A stretch of DNA of 64,000 bases from Triglochin maritima (lineage: Eukaryota > Streptophyta > Magnoliopsida > Alismatales > Juncaginaceae), in the NCBI GenBank assembly GCA_963682175.1, contig OY821791.1, positions 29,324,326 to 29,388,325 on the forward strand. Direction: 5' to 3'. The notes below the pieces were generated by a model. That model made no database searches. It worked only from the letters and a program-made list of their open reading frames with translations, and was not told the DNA's origin. Shown here piece by piece: positions 22,773 to 34,608 of this stretch. Every line of letters begins with the position of its first letter. Position 1 is the first letter of the stretch. The position numbers were made by a program, and so were the translations under genes.

Positions 22773-23147
22773 TTTTGTCGCGAGAGGCACGAGGACTAAG
22801 GGCGCGCGCGTTTTTTTTACTACTACGACGACTGCCCTCGTGTTGCCACCATTTTTGCAGCGACACGACACGGTGCAGGGGCCAACAACCCTCGATGAGC
22901 TCAAGCGCAACGCGAGTGCGAGGTGGATTTCGCAAGCATTCACCTACTCTATTAAACCAATATCTATACAATGGTAAATAATAAAAAAATATTGCATTCA
23001 TCTTAAGCCCAAGTTGCATCTTCGTGTTGCGATTTCGCGAGAATTCAAACGTGAGCTGGAACTCCCTGATCGGACGACCGTGGCGCGAGAATGGTCGCAA
23101 GGTGCGCGACGTGATAGAATGACTGCATTCGGAGAGACACTACTAAC

Positions 23148-23263
23148 GGGTGCGATCATACCAGCACTAAAGCACCGGATCCCATCAGAACTCCGTAGTT
23201 AAGCGTGCTTGGGCGAGAGTAGTACTAGGATGGGTGACCTCCTGGGAAGTCGTGTTGCACTCC
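23148..23263 (+). pseudogene. 5S rRNA: 5S rRNA copy 47, 3-nt deletion (probable pseudogene)
   Basis: Only 116 nt: three bases are missing between gene positions 103 and 107 (AAGTCGTG instead of AAGTCCTCGTG). Boxes A, IE and C and the T4 stop are intact, so transcription is still possible. The deletion falls just before the 3' strand of helix I and should disturb folding near the three-way junction. T9 spacer follows. Confidence 0.85.
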
Positions 23264-23639
23264 TTTTGTCGCGAGAGGCACGAGGACTAAGGGCGCGCGC
23301 GTTTTTTTTTACTACTACGACGACTGCCCTCGTGTTGCCACCATTTTTGCAGCGACACGACACGGTGCAGGGGCCAACAACCCTCGATGAGCTCAAGCGC
23401 AACGCGAGTGCGAGGTGGATTTCGCAAGCATTCACCTACTCTATTAAACCAATATCTATACAATGGTAAATAATAAAAAAATATTGCATTCATCTTAAGC
23501 CCAAGTTGCATCTTCGTGTTGCGATTTCGCGAGAATTCAAACGTGAGCTGGAACTCCCTGATCGGACGACCGTGGCGCGAGAATGGTCGCAAGGTGCGCG
23601 ACGTGATAGAATGACTGCATTCGGAGAGACACTACTAAC

Positions 23640-23758
23640 GGGTGCGATCATACCAGCACTAAAGCACCGGATCCCATCAGAACTCCGTAGTTAAGCGTGC
23701 TTGGGCGAGAGTAGTACTAGGATGGGTGACCTCCTGGGAAGTCCTCGTGTTGCACTCC
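23640..23758 (+). rRNA. 5S rRNA: 5S rRNA copy 48
   Basis: Consensus gene; T8 spacer follows. Confidence 0.97.
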
Positions 23759-24133
23759 TTTTGTCGCGAGAGGCACGAGGACTAAGGGCGCGCGCGTTTT
23801 TTTTACTACTACGACGACTGCCCTCGTGTTGCCACCATTTTTGCAGCGACACGACACGGTGCAGGGGCCAACAACCCTCGATGAGCTCAAGCGCAACGCG
23901 AGTGCGAGGTGGATTTCGCAAGCATTCACCTACTCTATTAAACCAATATCTATACAATGGTAAATAATAAAAAAATATTGCATTCATCTTAAGCCCAAGT
24001 TGCATCTTCGTGTTGCGATTTCGCGAGAATTCAAACGTGAGCTGGAACTCCCTGATCGGACGACCGTGGCGCGAGAATGGTCGCAAGGTGCGCGACGTGA
24101 TAGAATGACTGCATTCGGAGAGACACTACTAAC

Positions 24134-24252
24134 GGGTGCGATCATACCAGCACTAAAGCACCGGATCCCATCAGAACTCCGTAGTTAAGCGTGCTTGGGC
24201 GAGAGTAGTACTAGGATGGGTGACCTCCTGGGAAGTCCTCGTGTTGCACTCC
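24134..24252 (+). rRNA. 5S rRNA: 5S rRNA copy 49
   Basis: Consensus gene; T9 spacer follows. Confidence 0.97.
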
Positions 24253-24628
24253 TTTTGTCGCGAGAGGCACGAGGACTAAGGGCGCGCGCGTTTTTTTTTA
24301 CTACTACGACGACTGCCCTCGTGTTGCCACCATTTTTGCAGCGACACGACACGGTGCAGGGGCCAACAACCCTCGATGAGCTCAAGCGCAACGCGAGTGC
24401 GAGGTGGATTTCGCAAGCATTCACCTACTCTATTAAACCAATATCTATACAATGGTAAATAATAAAAAAATATTGCATTCATCTTAAGCCCAAGTTGCAT
24501 CTTCGTGTTGCGATTTCGCGAGAATTCAAACGTGAGCTGGAACTCCCTGATCGGACGACCGTGGCGCGAGAATGGTCGCAAGGTGCGCGACGTGATAGAA
24601 TGACTGCATTCGGAGAGACACTACTAAC

Positions 24629-24747
24629 GGGTGCGATCATACCAGCACTAAAGCACCGGATCCCATCAGAACTCCGTAGTTAAGCGTGCTTGGGCGAGAG
24701 TAGTACTAGGATGGGTGACCTCCTGGGAAGTCCTCGTGTTGCACTCC
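24629..24747 (+). rRNA. 5S rRNA: 5S rRNA copy 50
   Basis: Consensus gene; T8 spacer follows. Confidence 0.97.
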
Positions 24748-25122
24748 TTTTGTCGCGAGAGGCACGAGGACTAAGGGCGCGCGCGTTTTTTTTACTACTA
24801 CGACGACTGCCCTCGTGTTGCCACCATTTTTGCAGCGACACGACACGGTGCAGGGGCCAACAACCCTCGATGAGCTCAAGCGCAACGCGAGTGCGAGGTG
24901 GATTTCGCAAGCATTCACCTACTCTATTAAACCAATATCTATACAATGGTAAATAATAAAAAAATATTGCATTCATCTTAAGCCCAAGTTGCATCTTCGT
25001 GTTGCGATTTCGCGAGAATTCAAACGTGAGCTGGAACTCCCTGATCGGACGACCGTGGCGCGAGAATGGTCGCAAGGTGCGCGACGTGATAGAATGACTG
25101 CATTCGGAGAGACACTACTAAC

Positions 25123-25241
25123 GGGTGCGATCATACCAGCACTAAAGCACCGGATCCCATCAGAACTCCGTAGTTAAGCGTGCTTGGGCGAGAGTAGTAC
25201 TAGGATGGGTGACCTCCTGGGAAGTCCTCGTGTTGCACTCC
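25123..25241 (+). rRNA. 5S rRNA: 5S rRNA copy 51
   Basis: Consensus gene; T8 spacer follows. Confidence 0.97.
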
Positions 25242-25616
25242 TTTTGTCGCGAGAGGCACGAGGACTAAGGGCGCGCGCGTTTTTTTTACTACTACGACGA
25301 CTGCCCTCGTGTTGCCACCATTTTTGCAGCGACACGACACGGTGCAGGGGCCAACAACCCTCGATGAGCTCAAGCGCAACGCGAGTGCGAGGTGGATTTC
25401 GCAAGCATTCACCTACTCTATTAAACCAATATCTATACAATGGTAAATAATAAAAAAATATTGCATTCATCTTAAGCCCAAGTTGCATCTTCGTGTTGCG
25501 ATTTCGCGAGAATTCAAACGTGAGCTGGAACTCCCTGATCGGACGACCGTGGCGCGAGAATGGTCGCAAGGTGCGCGACGTGATAGAATGACTGCATTCG
25601 GAGAGACACTACTAAC

Positions 25617-25735
25617 GGGTGCGATCATACCAGCACTAAAGCACCGGATCCCATCAGAACTCCGTAGCTAAGCGTGCTTGGGCGAGAGTAGTACTAGGAT
25701 GGGTGACCTCCTGGGAAGTCCTCGTGTTGCACTCC
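25617..25735 (+). rRNA. 5S rRNA: 5S rRNA copy 52 (T52C)
   Basis: Box A change T52C at 25668. T8 spacer follows. Confidence 0.95.
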
Positions 25736-26110
25736 TTTTGTCGCGAGAGGCACGAGGACTAAGGGCGCGCGCGTTTTTTTTACTACTACGACGACTGCCC
25801 TCGTGTTGCCACCATTTTTGCAGCGACACGACACGGTGCAGGGGCCAACAACCCTCGATGAGCTCAAGCGCAACGCGAGTGCGAGGTGGATTTCGCAAGC
25901 ATTCACCTACTCTATTAAACCAATATCTATACAATGGTAAATAATAAAAAAATATTGCATTCATCTTAAGCCCAAGTTGCATCTTCGTGTTGCGATTTCG
26001 CGAGAATTCAAACGTGAGCTGGAACTCCCTGATCGGACGACCGTGGCGCGAGAATGGTCGCAAGGTGCGCGACGTGATAGAATGACTGCATTCGGAGAGA
26101 CACTACTAAC

Positions 26111-26229
26111 GGGTGCGATCATACCAGCACTAAAGCACCGGATCCCATCAGAACTCCGTAGTTAAGCGTGCTTGGGCGAGAGTAGTACTAGGATGGGTGA
26201 CCTCCTGGGAAGTCCTCGTGTTGCACTCC
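26111..26229 (+). rRNA. 5S rRNA: 5S rRNA copy 53
   Basis: Consensus gene; T9 spacer follows, the last T9 before a long T8 stretch. Confidence 0.97.
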
Positions 26230-26605
26230 TTTTGTCGCGAGAGGCACGAGGACTAAGGGCGCGCGCGTTTTTTTTTACTACTACGACGACTGCCCTCGTG
26301 TTGCCACCATTTTTGCAGCGACACGACACGGTGCAGGGGCCAACAACCCTCGATGAGCTCAAGCGCAACGCGAGTGCGAGGTGGATTTCGCAAGCATTCA
26401 CCTACTCTATTAAACCAATATCTATACAATGGTAAATAATAAAAAAATATTGCATTCATCTTAAGCCCAAGTTGCATCTTCGTGTTGCGATTTCGCGAGA
26501 ATTCAAACGTGAGCTGGAACTCCCTGATCGGACGACCGTGGCGCGAGAATGGTCGCAAGGTGCGCGACGTGATAGAATGACTGCATTCGGAGAGACACTA
26601 CTAAC

Positions 26606-26724
26606 GGGTGCGATCATACCAGCACTAAAGCACCGGATCCCATCAGAACTCCGTAGTTAAGCGTGCTTGGGCGAGAGTAGTACTAGGATGGGTGACCTCC
26701 TGGGAAGTCCTCGTGTTGCACTCC
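26606..26724 (+). rRNA. 5S rRNA: 5S rRNA copy 54
   Basis: Consensus gene; T8 spacer follows. Confidence 0.97.
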
Positions 26725-27099
26725 TTTTGTCGCGAGAGGCACGAGGACTAAGGGCGCGCGCGTTTTTTTTACTACTACGACGACTGCCCTCGTGTTGCCA
26801 CCATTTTTGCAGCGACACGACACGGTGCAGGGGCCAACAACCCTCGATGAGCTCAAGCGCAACGCGAGTGCGAGGTGGATTTCGCAAGCATTCACCTACT
26901 CTATTAAACCAATATCTATACAATGGTAAATAATAAAAAAATATTGCATTCATCTTAAGCCCAAGTTGCATCTTCGTGTTGCGATTTCGCGAGAATTCAA
27001 ACGTGAGCTGGAACTCCCTGATCGGACGACCGTGGCGCGAGAATGGTCGCAAGGTGCGCGACGTGATAGAATGACTGCATTCGGAGAGACACTACTAAC

Positions 27100-27218
27100 G
27101 GGTGCGATCATACCAGCACTAAAGCACCGGATCCCATCAGAACTCCGTAGTTAAGCGTGCTTGGGCGAGAGTAGTACTAGGATGGGTGACCTCCTGGGAA
27201 GTCCTCGTGTTGCACTCC
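27100..27218 (+). rRNA. 5S rRNA: 5S rRNA copy 55
   Basis: Consensus gene; T8 spacer follows. Confidence 0.97.
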
Positions 27219-27593
27219 TTTTGTCGCGAGAGGCACGAGGACTAAGGGCGCGCGCGTTTTTTTTACTACTACGACGACTGCCCTCGTGTTGCCACCATTT
27301 TTGCAGCGACACGACACGGTGCAGGGGCCAACAACCCTCGATGAGCTCAAGCGCAACGCGAGTGCGAGGTGGATTTCGCAAGCATTCACCTACTCTATTA
27401 AACCAATATCTATACAATGGTAAATAATAAAAAAATATTGCATTCATCTTAAGCCCAAGTTGCATCTTCGTGTTGCGATTTCGCGAGAATTCAAACGTGA
27501 GCTGGAACTCCCTGATCGGACGACCGTGGCGCGAGAATGGTCGCAAGGTGCGCGACGTGATAGAATGACTGCATTCGGAGAGACACTACTAAC

Positions 27594-27712
27594 GGGTGCG
27601 ATCATACCAGCACTAAAGCACCGGATCCCATCAGAACTCCGTAGCTAAGCGTGCTTGGGCGAGAGTAGTACTAGGATGGGTGACCTCCTGGGAAGTCCTC
27701 GTGTTGCACTCC
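27594..27712 (+). rRNA. 5S rRNA: 5S rRNA copy 56 (T52C)
   Basis: Box A change T52C at 27645, four copies after copy 52. T8 spacer follows. Confidence 0.95.
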
Positions 27713-28087
27713 TTTTGTCGCGAGAGGCACGAGGACTAAGGGCGCGCGCGTTTTTTTTACTACTACGACGACTGCCCTCGTGTTGCCACCATTTTTGCAG
27801 CGACACGACACGGTGCAGGGGCCAACAACCCTCGATGAGCTCAAGCGCAACGCGAGTGCGAGGTGGATTTCGCAAGCATTCACCTACTCTATTAAACCAA
27901 TATCTATACAATGGTAAATAATAAAAAAATATTGCATTCATCTTAAGCCCAAGTTGCATCTTCGTGTTGCGATTTCGCGAGAATTCAAACGTGAGCTGGA
28001 ACTCCCTGATCGGACGACCGTGGCGCGAGAATGGTCGCAAGGTGCGCGACGTGATAGAATGACTGCATTCGGAGAGACACTACTAAC

Positions 28088-28206
28088 GGGTGCGATCATA
28101 CCAGCACTAAAGCACCGGATCCCATCAGAACTCCGTAGTTAAGCGTGCTTGGGCGAGAGTAGTACTAGGATGGGTGACCTCCTGGGAAGTCCTCGTGTTG
28201 CACTCC
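28088..28206 (+). rRNA. 5S rRNA: 5S rRNA copy 57
   Basis: Consensus gene between two T52C copies; T8 spacer follows. Confidence 0.97.
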
Positions 28207-28581
28207 TTTTGTCGCGAGAGGCACGAGGACTAAGGGCGCGCGCGTTTTTTTTACTACTACGACGACTGCCCTCGTGTTGCCACCATTTTTGCAGCGACAC
28301 GACACGGTGCAGGGGCCAACAACCCTCGATGAGCTCAAGCGCAACGCGAGTGCGAGGTGGATTTCGCAAGCATTCACCTACTCTATTAAACCAATATCTA
28401 TACAATGGTAAATAATAAAAAAATATTGCATTCATCTTAAGCCCAAGTTGCATCTTCGTGTTGCGATTTCGCGAGAATTCAAACGTGAGCTGGAACTCCC
28501 TGATCGGACGACCGTGGCGCGAGAATGGTCGCAAGGTGCGCGACGTGATAGAATGACTGCATTCGGAGAGACACTACTAAC

Positions 28582-28700
28582 GGGTGCGATCATACCAGCA
28601 CTAAAGCACCGGATCCCATCAGAACTCCGTAGCTAAGCGTGCTTGGGCGAGAGTAGTACTAGGATGGGTGACCTCCTGGGAAGTCCTCGTGTTGCACTCC
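28582..28700 (+). rRNA. 5S rRNA: 5S rRNA copy 58 (T52C)
   Basis: Box A change T52C at 28633. T8 spacer follows. Confidence 0.95.
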
Positions 28701-29075
28701 TTTTGTCGCGAGAGGCACGAGGACTAAGGGCGCGCGCGTTTTTTTTACTACTACGACGACTGCCCTCGTGTTGCCACCATTTTTGCAGCGACACGACACG
28801 GTGCAGGGGCCAACAACCCTCGATGAGCTCAAGCGCAACGCGAGTGCGAGGTGGATTTCGCAAGCATTCACCTACTCTATTAAACCAATATCTATACAAT
28901 GGTAAATAATAAAAAAATATTGCATTCATCTTAAGCCCAAGTTGCATCTTCGTGTTGCGATTTCGCGAGAATTCAAACGTGAGCTGGAACTCCCTGATCG
29001 GACGACCGTGGCGCGAGAATGGTCGCAAGGTGCGCGACGTGATAGAATGACTGCATTCGGAGAGACACTACTAAC

Positions 29076-29194
29076 GGGTGCGATCATACCAGCACTAAAG
29101 CACCGGATCCCATCAGAACTCCGTAGTTAAGCGTGCTTGGGCGAGAGTAGTACTAGGATGGGTGACCTCCTGGGAAGTCCTCGTGTTGCACTCC
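29076..29194 (+). rRNA. 5S rRNA: 5S rRNA copy 59
   Basis: Consensus gene; T8 spacer follows. Confidence 0.97.
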
Positions 29195-29569
29195 TTTTGT
29201 CGCGAGAGGCACGAGGACTAAGGGCGCGCGCGTTTTTTTTACTACTACGACGACTGCCCTCGTGTTGCCACCATTTTTGCAGCGACACGACACGGTGCAG
29301 GGGCCAACAACCCTCGATGAGCTCAAGCGCAACGCGAGTGCGAGGTGGATTTCGCAAGCATTCACCTACTCTATTAAACCAATATCTATACAATGGTAAA
29401 TAATAAAAAAATATTGCATTCATCTTAAGCCCAAGTTGCATCTTCGTGTTGCGATTTCGCGAGAATTCAAACGTGAGCTGGAACTCCCTGATCGGACGAC
29501 CGTGGCGCGAGAATGGTCGCAAGGTGCGCGACGTGATAGAATGACTGCATTCGGAGAGACACTACTAAC

Positions 29570-29688
29570 GGGTGCGATCATACCAGCGCTAAAGCACCGG
29601 ATCCCATCAGAACTCCGTAGTTAAGCGTGCTTGGGCGAGAGTAGTACTAGGATGGGTGACCTCCTGGGAAGTCCTCGTGTTGCACTCC
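29570..29688 (+). rRNA. 5S rRNA: 5S rRNA copy 60 (A19G)
   Basis: Private change A19G at 29588 (CAGCGCT). T8 spacer follows. Confidence 0.95.
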
Positions 29689-30063
29689 TTTTGTCGCGAG
29701 AGGCACGAGGACTAAGGGCGCGCGCGTTTTTTTTACTACTACGACGACTGCCCTCGTGTTGCCACCATTTTTGCAGCGACACGACACGGTGCAGGGGCCA
29801 ACAACCCTCGATGAGCTCAAGCGCAACGCGAGTGCGAGGTGGATTTCGCAAGCATTCACCTACTCTATTAAACCAATATCTATACAATGGTAAATAATAA
29901 AAAAATATTGCATTCATCTTAAGCCCAAGTTGCATCTTCGTGTTGCGATTTCGCGAGAATTCAAACGTGAGCTGGAACTCCCTGATCGGACGACCGTGGC
30001 GCGAGAATGGTCGCAAGGTGCGCGACGTGATAGAATGACTGCATTCGGAGAGACACTACTAAC

Positions 30064-30182
30064 GGGTGCGATCATACCAGCACTAAAGCACCGGATCCCA
30101 TCAGAACTCCGTAGTTAAGCGTGCTTGGGCGAGAGTAGTACTAGGATGGGTGACCTCCTGGGAAGTCCTCGTGTTGCACTCC
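30064..30182 (+). rRNA. 5S rRNA: 5S rRNA copy 61
   Basis: Consensus gene; T8 spacer follows, with A to C at 30415 near its distal end. Confidence 0.97.
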
Positions 30183-30557
30183 TTTTGTCGCGAGAGGCAC
30201 GAGGACTAAGGGCGCGCGCGTTTTTTTTACTACTACGACGACTGCCCTCGTGTTGCCACCATTTTTGCAGCGACACGACACGGTGCAGGGGCCAACAACC
30301 CTCGATGAGCTCAAGCGCAACGCGAGTGCGAGGTGGATTTCGCAAGCATTCACCTACTCTATTAAACCAATATCTATACAATGGTAAATAATAAAAAAAT
30401 ATTGCATTCATCTTCAGCCCAAGTTGCATCTTCGTGTTGCGATTTCGCGAGAATTCAAACGTGAGCTGGAACTCCCTGATCGGACGACCGTGGCGCGAGA
30501 ATGGTCGCAAGGTGCGCGACGTGATAGAATGACTGCATTCGGAGAGACACTACTAAC

Positions 30558-30676
30558 GGGTGCGATCATACCAGCACTAAAGCACCGGATCCCATCAGAA
30601 CTCCGTAGTTAAGCGTGCTTGGGCGAGAGTAGTACTAGGATGGGTGACCTCCTGGGAAGTCCTCGTGTTGCACTCC
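30558..30676 (+). rRNA. 5S rRNA: 5S rRNA copy 62, before deleted spacer
   Basis: Consensus gene. The upstream CTTCAGCC at 30415 is shared with copy 33. The following spacer (30677-31030) is only 354 bp. Confidence 0.97.
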
Positions 30677-31030
30677 TTTTGTCGCGAGAGGCACGAGGAC
30701 TAAGGGCACGACGACTGCCCTCGTGTTGCCACCATTTTTGCAGCGACACGACACGGTGCAGGGGCCAACAACCCTCGATGAGCTCAAGCGCAACGCGAGT
30801 GCGAGGTGGATTTCGCAAGCATTCACCTACTCTATTAAACCAATATCTATACAATGGTAAATAATAAAAAAATATTGCATTCATCTTAAGCCCAAGTTGC
30901 ATCTTCGTGTTGCGATTTCGCGAGAATTCAAACGTGAGCTGGAACTCCCTGATCGGACGACCGTGGCGCGAGAATGGTCGCAAGGTGCGCGACGTGATAG
31001 AATGACTGCATTCGGAGAGACACTACTAAC
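30677..31030 (+). other. Spacer with 21-bp deletion
   Basis: The segment from the GC tract through T8 into ACTACT is missing, with the junction after base 30707. The T4 terminator at 30677-30680 remains. This is the only spacer without a long T run, so it is a natural test of any backup-terminator role. Confidence 0.93.
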
Positions 31031-31149
31031 GGGTGCGATCATACCAGCACTAAAGCACCGGATCCCATCAGAACTCCGTAGTTAAGCGTGCTTGGGCGAG
31101 AGTAGTACTAGGATGGGTGACCTCCTGGGAAGTCCTCGTGTTGCACTCC
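31031..31149 (+). rRNA. 5S rRNA: 5S rRNA copy 63
   Basis: Consensus gene downstream of the shortened spacer; T8 spacer follows. Confidence 0.97.
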
Positions 31150-31524
31150 TTTTGTCGCGAGAGGCACGAGGACTAAGGGCGCGCGCGTTTTTTTTACTAC
31201 TACGACGACTGCCCTCGTGTTGCCACCATTTTTGCAGCGACACGACACGGTGCAGGGGCCAACAACCCTCGATGAGCTCAAGCGCAACGCGAGTGCGAGG
31301 TGGATTTCGCAAGCATTCACCTACTCTATTAAACCAATATCTATACAATGGTAAATAATAAAAAAATATTGCATTCATCTTAAGCCCAAGTTGCATCTTC
31401 GTGTTGCGATTTCGCGAGAATTCAAACGTGAGCTGGAACTCCCTGATCGGACGACCGTGGCGCGAGAATGGTCGCAAGGTGCGCGACGTGATAGAATGAC
31501 TGCATTCGGAGAGACACTACTAAC

Positions 31525-31643
31525 GGGTGCGATCATACCAGCACTAAAGCACCGGATCCCATCAGAACTCCGTAGTTAAGCGTGCTTGGGCGAGAGTAGT
31601 ACTAGGATGGGTGACAACATGGGAAGTCCTCGTGTTGCACTCC
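31525..31643 (+). pseudogene. 5S rRNA: 5S rRNA copy 64, box C disrupted (possible pseudogene)
   Basis: Full length, but three changes lie in box C: positions 92, 93 and 95 are A, A and A (GTGACAACAT for GTGACCTCCT; bases 31616, 31617 and 31619). TFIIIA contacts this box, so transcription is likely reduced. T8 spacer follows. The cluster in a 4-base span suggests one event or an assembly or consensus error. Confidence 0.7.
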
Positions 31644-32018
31644 TTTTGTCGCGAGAGGCACGAGGACTAAGGGCGCGCGCGTTTTTTTTACTACTACGAC
31701 GACTGCCCTCGTGTTGCCACCATTTTTGCAGCGACACGACACGGTGCAGGGGCCAACAACCCTCGATGAGCTCAAGCGCAACGCGAGTGCGAGGTGGATT
31801 TCGCAAGCATTCACCTACTCTATTAAACCAATATCTATACAATGGTAAATAATAAAAAAATATTGCATTCATCTTAAGCCCAAGTTGCATCTTCGTGTTG
31901 CGATTTCGCGAGAATTCAAACGTGAGCTGGAACTCCCTGATCGGACGACCGTGGCGCGAGAATGGTCGCAAGGTGCGCGACGTGATAGAATGACTGCATT
32001 CGGAGAGACACTACTAAC

Positions 32019-32137
32019 GGGTGCGATCATACCAGCACTAAAGCACCGGATCCCATCAGAACTCCGTAGTTAAGCGTGCTTGGGCTAGAGTAGTACTAGG
32101 ATGGGTGACCTCCTGGGAAGTCCTCGTGTTGCACTCC
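32019..32137 (+). rRNA. 5S rRNA: 5S rRNA copy 65 (G68T)
   Basis: T for G at position 68 (32086), inside the intermediate element. Shared only with copy 69. T8 spacer follows. Confidence 0.94.
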
Positions 32138-32512
32138 TTTTGTCGCGAGAGGCACGAGGACTAAGGGCGCGCGCGTTTTTTTTACTACTACGACGACTGC
32201 CCTCGTGTTGCCACCATTTTTGCAGCGACACGACACGGTGCAGGGGCCAACAACCCTCGATGAGCTCAAGCGCAACGCGAGTGCGAGGTGGATTTCGCAA
32301 GCATTCACCTACTCTATTAAACCAATATCTATACAATGGTAAATAATAAAAAAATATTGCATTCATCTTAAGCCCAAGTTGCATCTTCGTGTTGCGATTT
32401 CGCGAGAATTCAAACGTGAGCTGGAACTCCCTGATCGGACGACCGTGGCGCGAGAATGGTCGCAAGGTGCGCGACGTGATAGAATGACTGCATTCGGAGA
32501 GACACTACTAAC

Positions 32513-32631
32513 GGGTGCGATCATACCAGCACTAAAGCACCGGATCCCATCAGAACTCCGTAGTTAAGCGTGCTTGGGCGAGAGTAGTACTAGGATGGGT
32601 GACCTCCTGGGAAGTCCTCGTGTTGCACTCC
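32513..32631 (+). rRNA. 5S rRNA: 5S rRNA copy 66
   Basis: Consensus gene; T8 spacer follows. Confidence 0.97.
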
Positions 32632-33006
32632 TTTTGTCGCGAGAGGCACGAGGACTAAGGGCGCGCGCGTTTTTTTTACTACTACGACGACTGCCCTCGT
32701 GTTGCCACCATTTTTGCAGCGACACGACACGGTGCAGGGGCCAACAACCCTCGATGAGCTCAAGCGCAACGCGAGTGCGAGGTGGATTTCGCAAGCATTC
32801 ACCTACTCTATTAAACCAATATCTATACAATGGTAAATAATAAAAAAATATTGCATTCATCTTAAGCCCAAGTTGCATCTTCGTGTTGCGATTTCGCGAG
32901 AATTCAAACGTGAGCTGGAACTCCCTGATCGGACGACCGTGGCGCGAGAATGGTCGCAAGGTGCGCGACGTGATAGAATGACTGCATTCGGAGAGACACT
33001 ACTAAC

Positions 33007-33125
33007 GGGTGCGATCATACCAGCACTAAAGCACCGGATCCCATCAGAACTCCGTAGTTAAGCGTGCTTGGGCGAGAGTAGTACTAGGATGGGTGACCTC
33101 CTGGGAAGTCCTCGTGTTGCACTCC
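33007..33125 (+). rRNA. 5S rRNA: 5S rRNA copy 67
   Basis: Consensus gene; T9 spacer follows, the only T9 after copy 53. Confidence 0.97.
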
Positions 33126-33501
33126 TTTTGTCGCGAGAGGCACGAGGACTAAGGGCGCGCGCGTTTTTTTTTACTACTACGACGACTGCCCTCGTGTTGC
33201 CACCATTTTTGCAGCGACACGACACGGTGCAGGGGCCAACAACCCTCGATGAGCTCAAGCGCAACGCGAGTGCGAGGTGGATTTCGCAAGCATTCACCTA
33301 CTCTATTAAACCAATATCTATACAATGGTAAATAATAAAAAAATATTGCATTCATCTTAAGCCCAAGTTGCATCTTCGTGTTGCGATTTCGCGAGAATTC
33401 AAACGTGAGCTGGAACTCCCTGATCGGACGACCGTGGCGCGAGAATGGTCGCAAGGTGCGCGACGTGATAGAATGACTGCATTCGGAGAGACACTACTAA
33501 C

Positions 33502-33620
33502 GGGTGCGATCATACCAGCACTAAAGCACCGGATCCCATCAGAACTCCGTAGTTAAGCGTGCTTGGGCGAGAGTAGTACTAGGATGGGTGACCTCCTGGG
33601 AAGTCCTCGTGTTGCACTCC
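33502..33620 (+). rRNA. 5S rRNA: 5S rRNA copy 68
   Basis: Consensus gene; T8 spacer follows. Confidence 0.97.
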
Positions 33621-33995
33621 TTTTGTCGCGAGAGGCACGAGGACTAAGGGCGCGCGCGTTTTTTTTACTACTACGACGACTGCCCTCGTGTTGCCACCAT
33701 TTTTGCAGCGACACGACACGGTGCAGGGGCCAACAACCCTCGATGAGCTCAAGCGCAACGCGAGTGCGAGGTGGATTTCGCAAGCATTCACCTACTCTAT
33801 TAAACCAATATCTATACAATGGTAAATAATAAAAAAATATTGCATTCATCTTAAGCCCAAGTTGCATCTTCTTGTTGCGATTTCGCGAGAATTCAAACGT
33901 GAGCTGGAACTCCCTGATCGGACGACCGTGGCGCGAGAATGGTCGCAAGGTGCGCGACGTGATAGAATGACTGCATTCGGAGAGACACTACTAAC

Positions 33996-34114
33996 GGGTG
34001 CGATCATACCAGCACTAAAGCACCGGATCCCATCAGAACTCCGTAGTTAAGCGTGCTTGGGCTAGAGTAGTACTAGGATGGGTGACCTCCTGGGAAGTCC
34101 TCGTGTTGCACTCC
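33996..34114 (+). rRNA. 5S rRNA: 5S rRNA copy 69 (G68T)
   Basis: Intermediate-element change G68T at 34063. The upstream spacer has CTTCTTGTTG for CTTCGTGTTG, shared with copies 76, 77, 83 and 84. T8 spacer follows. Confidence 0.94.
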
Positions 34115-34489
34115 TTTTGTCGCGAGAGGCACGAGGACTAAGGGCGCGCGCGTTTTTTTTACTACTACGACGACTGCCCTCGTGTTGCCACCATTTTTGC
34201 AGCGACACGACACGGTGCAGGGGCCAACAACCCTCGATGAGCTCAAGCGCAACGCGAGTGCGAGGTGGATTTCGCAAGCATTCACCTACTCTATTAAACC
34301 AATATCTATACAATGGTAAATAATAAAAAAATATTACATTCATCTTAAGCCCAAGTTGCATCTTCGTGTTGCGATTTCGCGAGAATTCAAACGTGAGCTG
34401 GAACTCCCTGATCGGACGACCGTGGCGCGAGAATGGTCGCAAGGTGCGCGACGTGATAGAATGACTGCATTCGGAGAGACACTACTAAC

Positions 34490-34608
34490 GGGTGCGATCA
34501 TACCAGCACTAAAGCACCGGATCCCATCAGAACTCCGTAGTTAAGCGTGCTTGGGCGAGAGTAGTACTAGGATGGGTGACCTCCTGGGAAGTCCTCGTGT
34601 TGCACTCC
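34490..34608 (+). rRNA. 5S rRNA: 5S rRNA copy 70
   Basis: Consensus gene; private upstream G-to-A change at 34336. T8 spacer follows. Confidence 0.97.
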
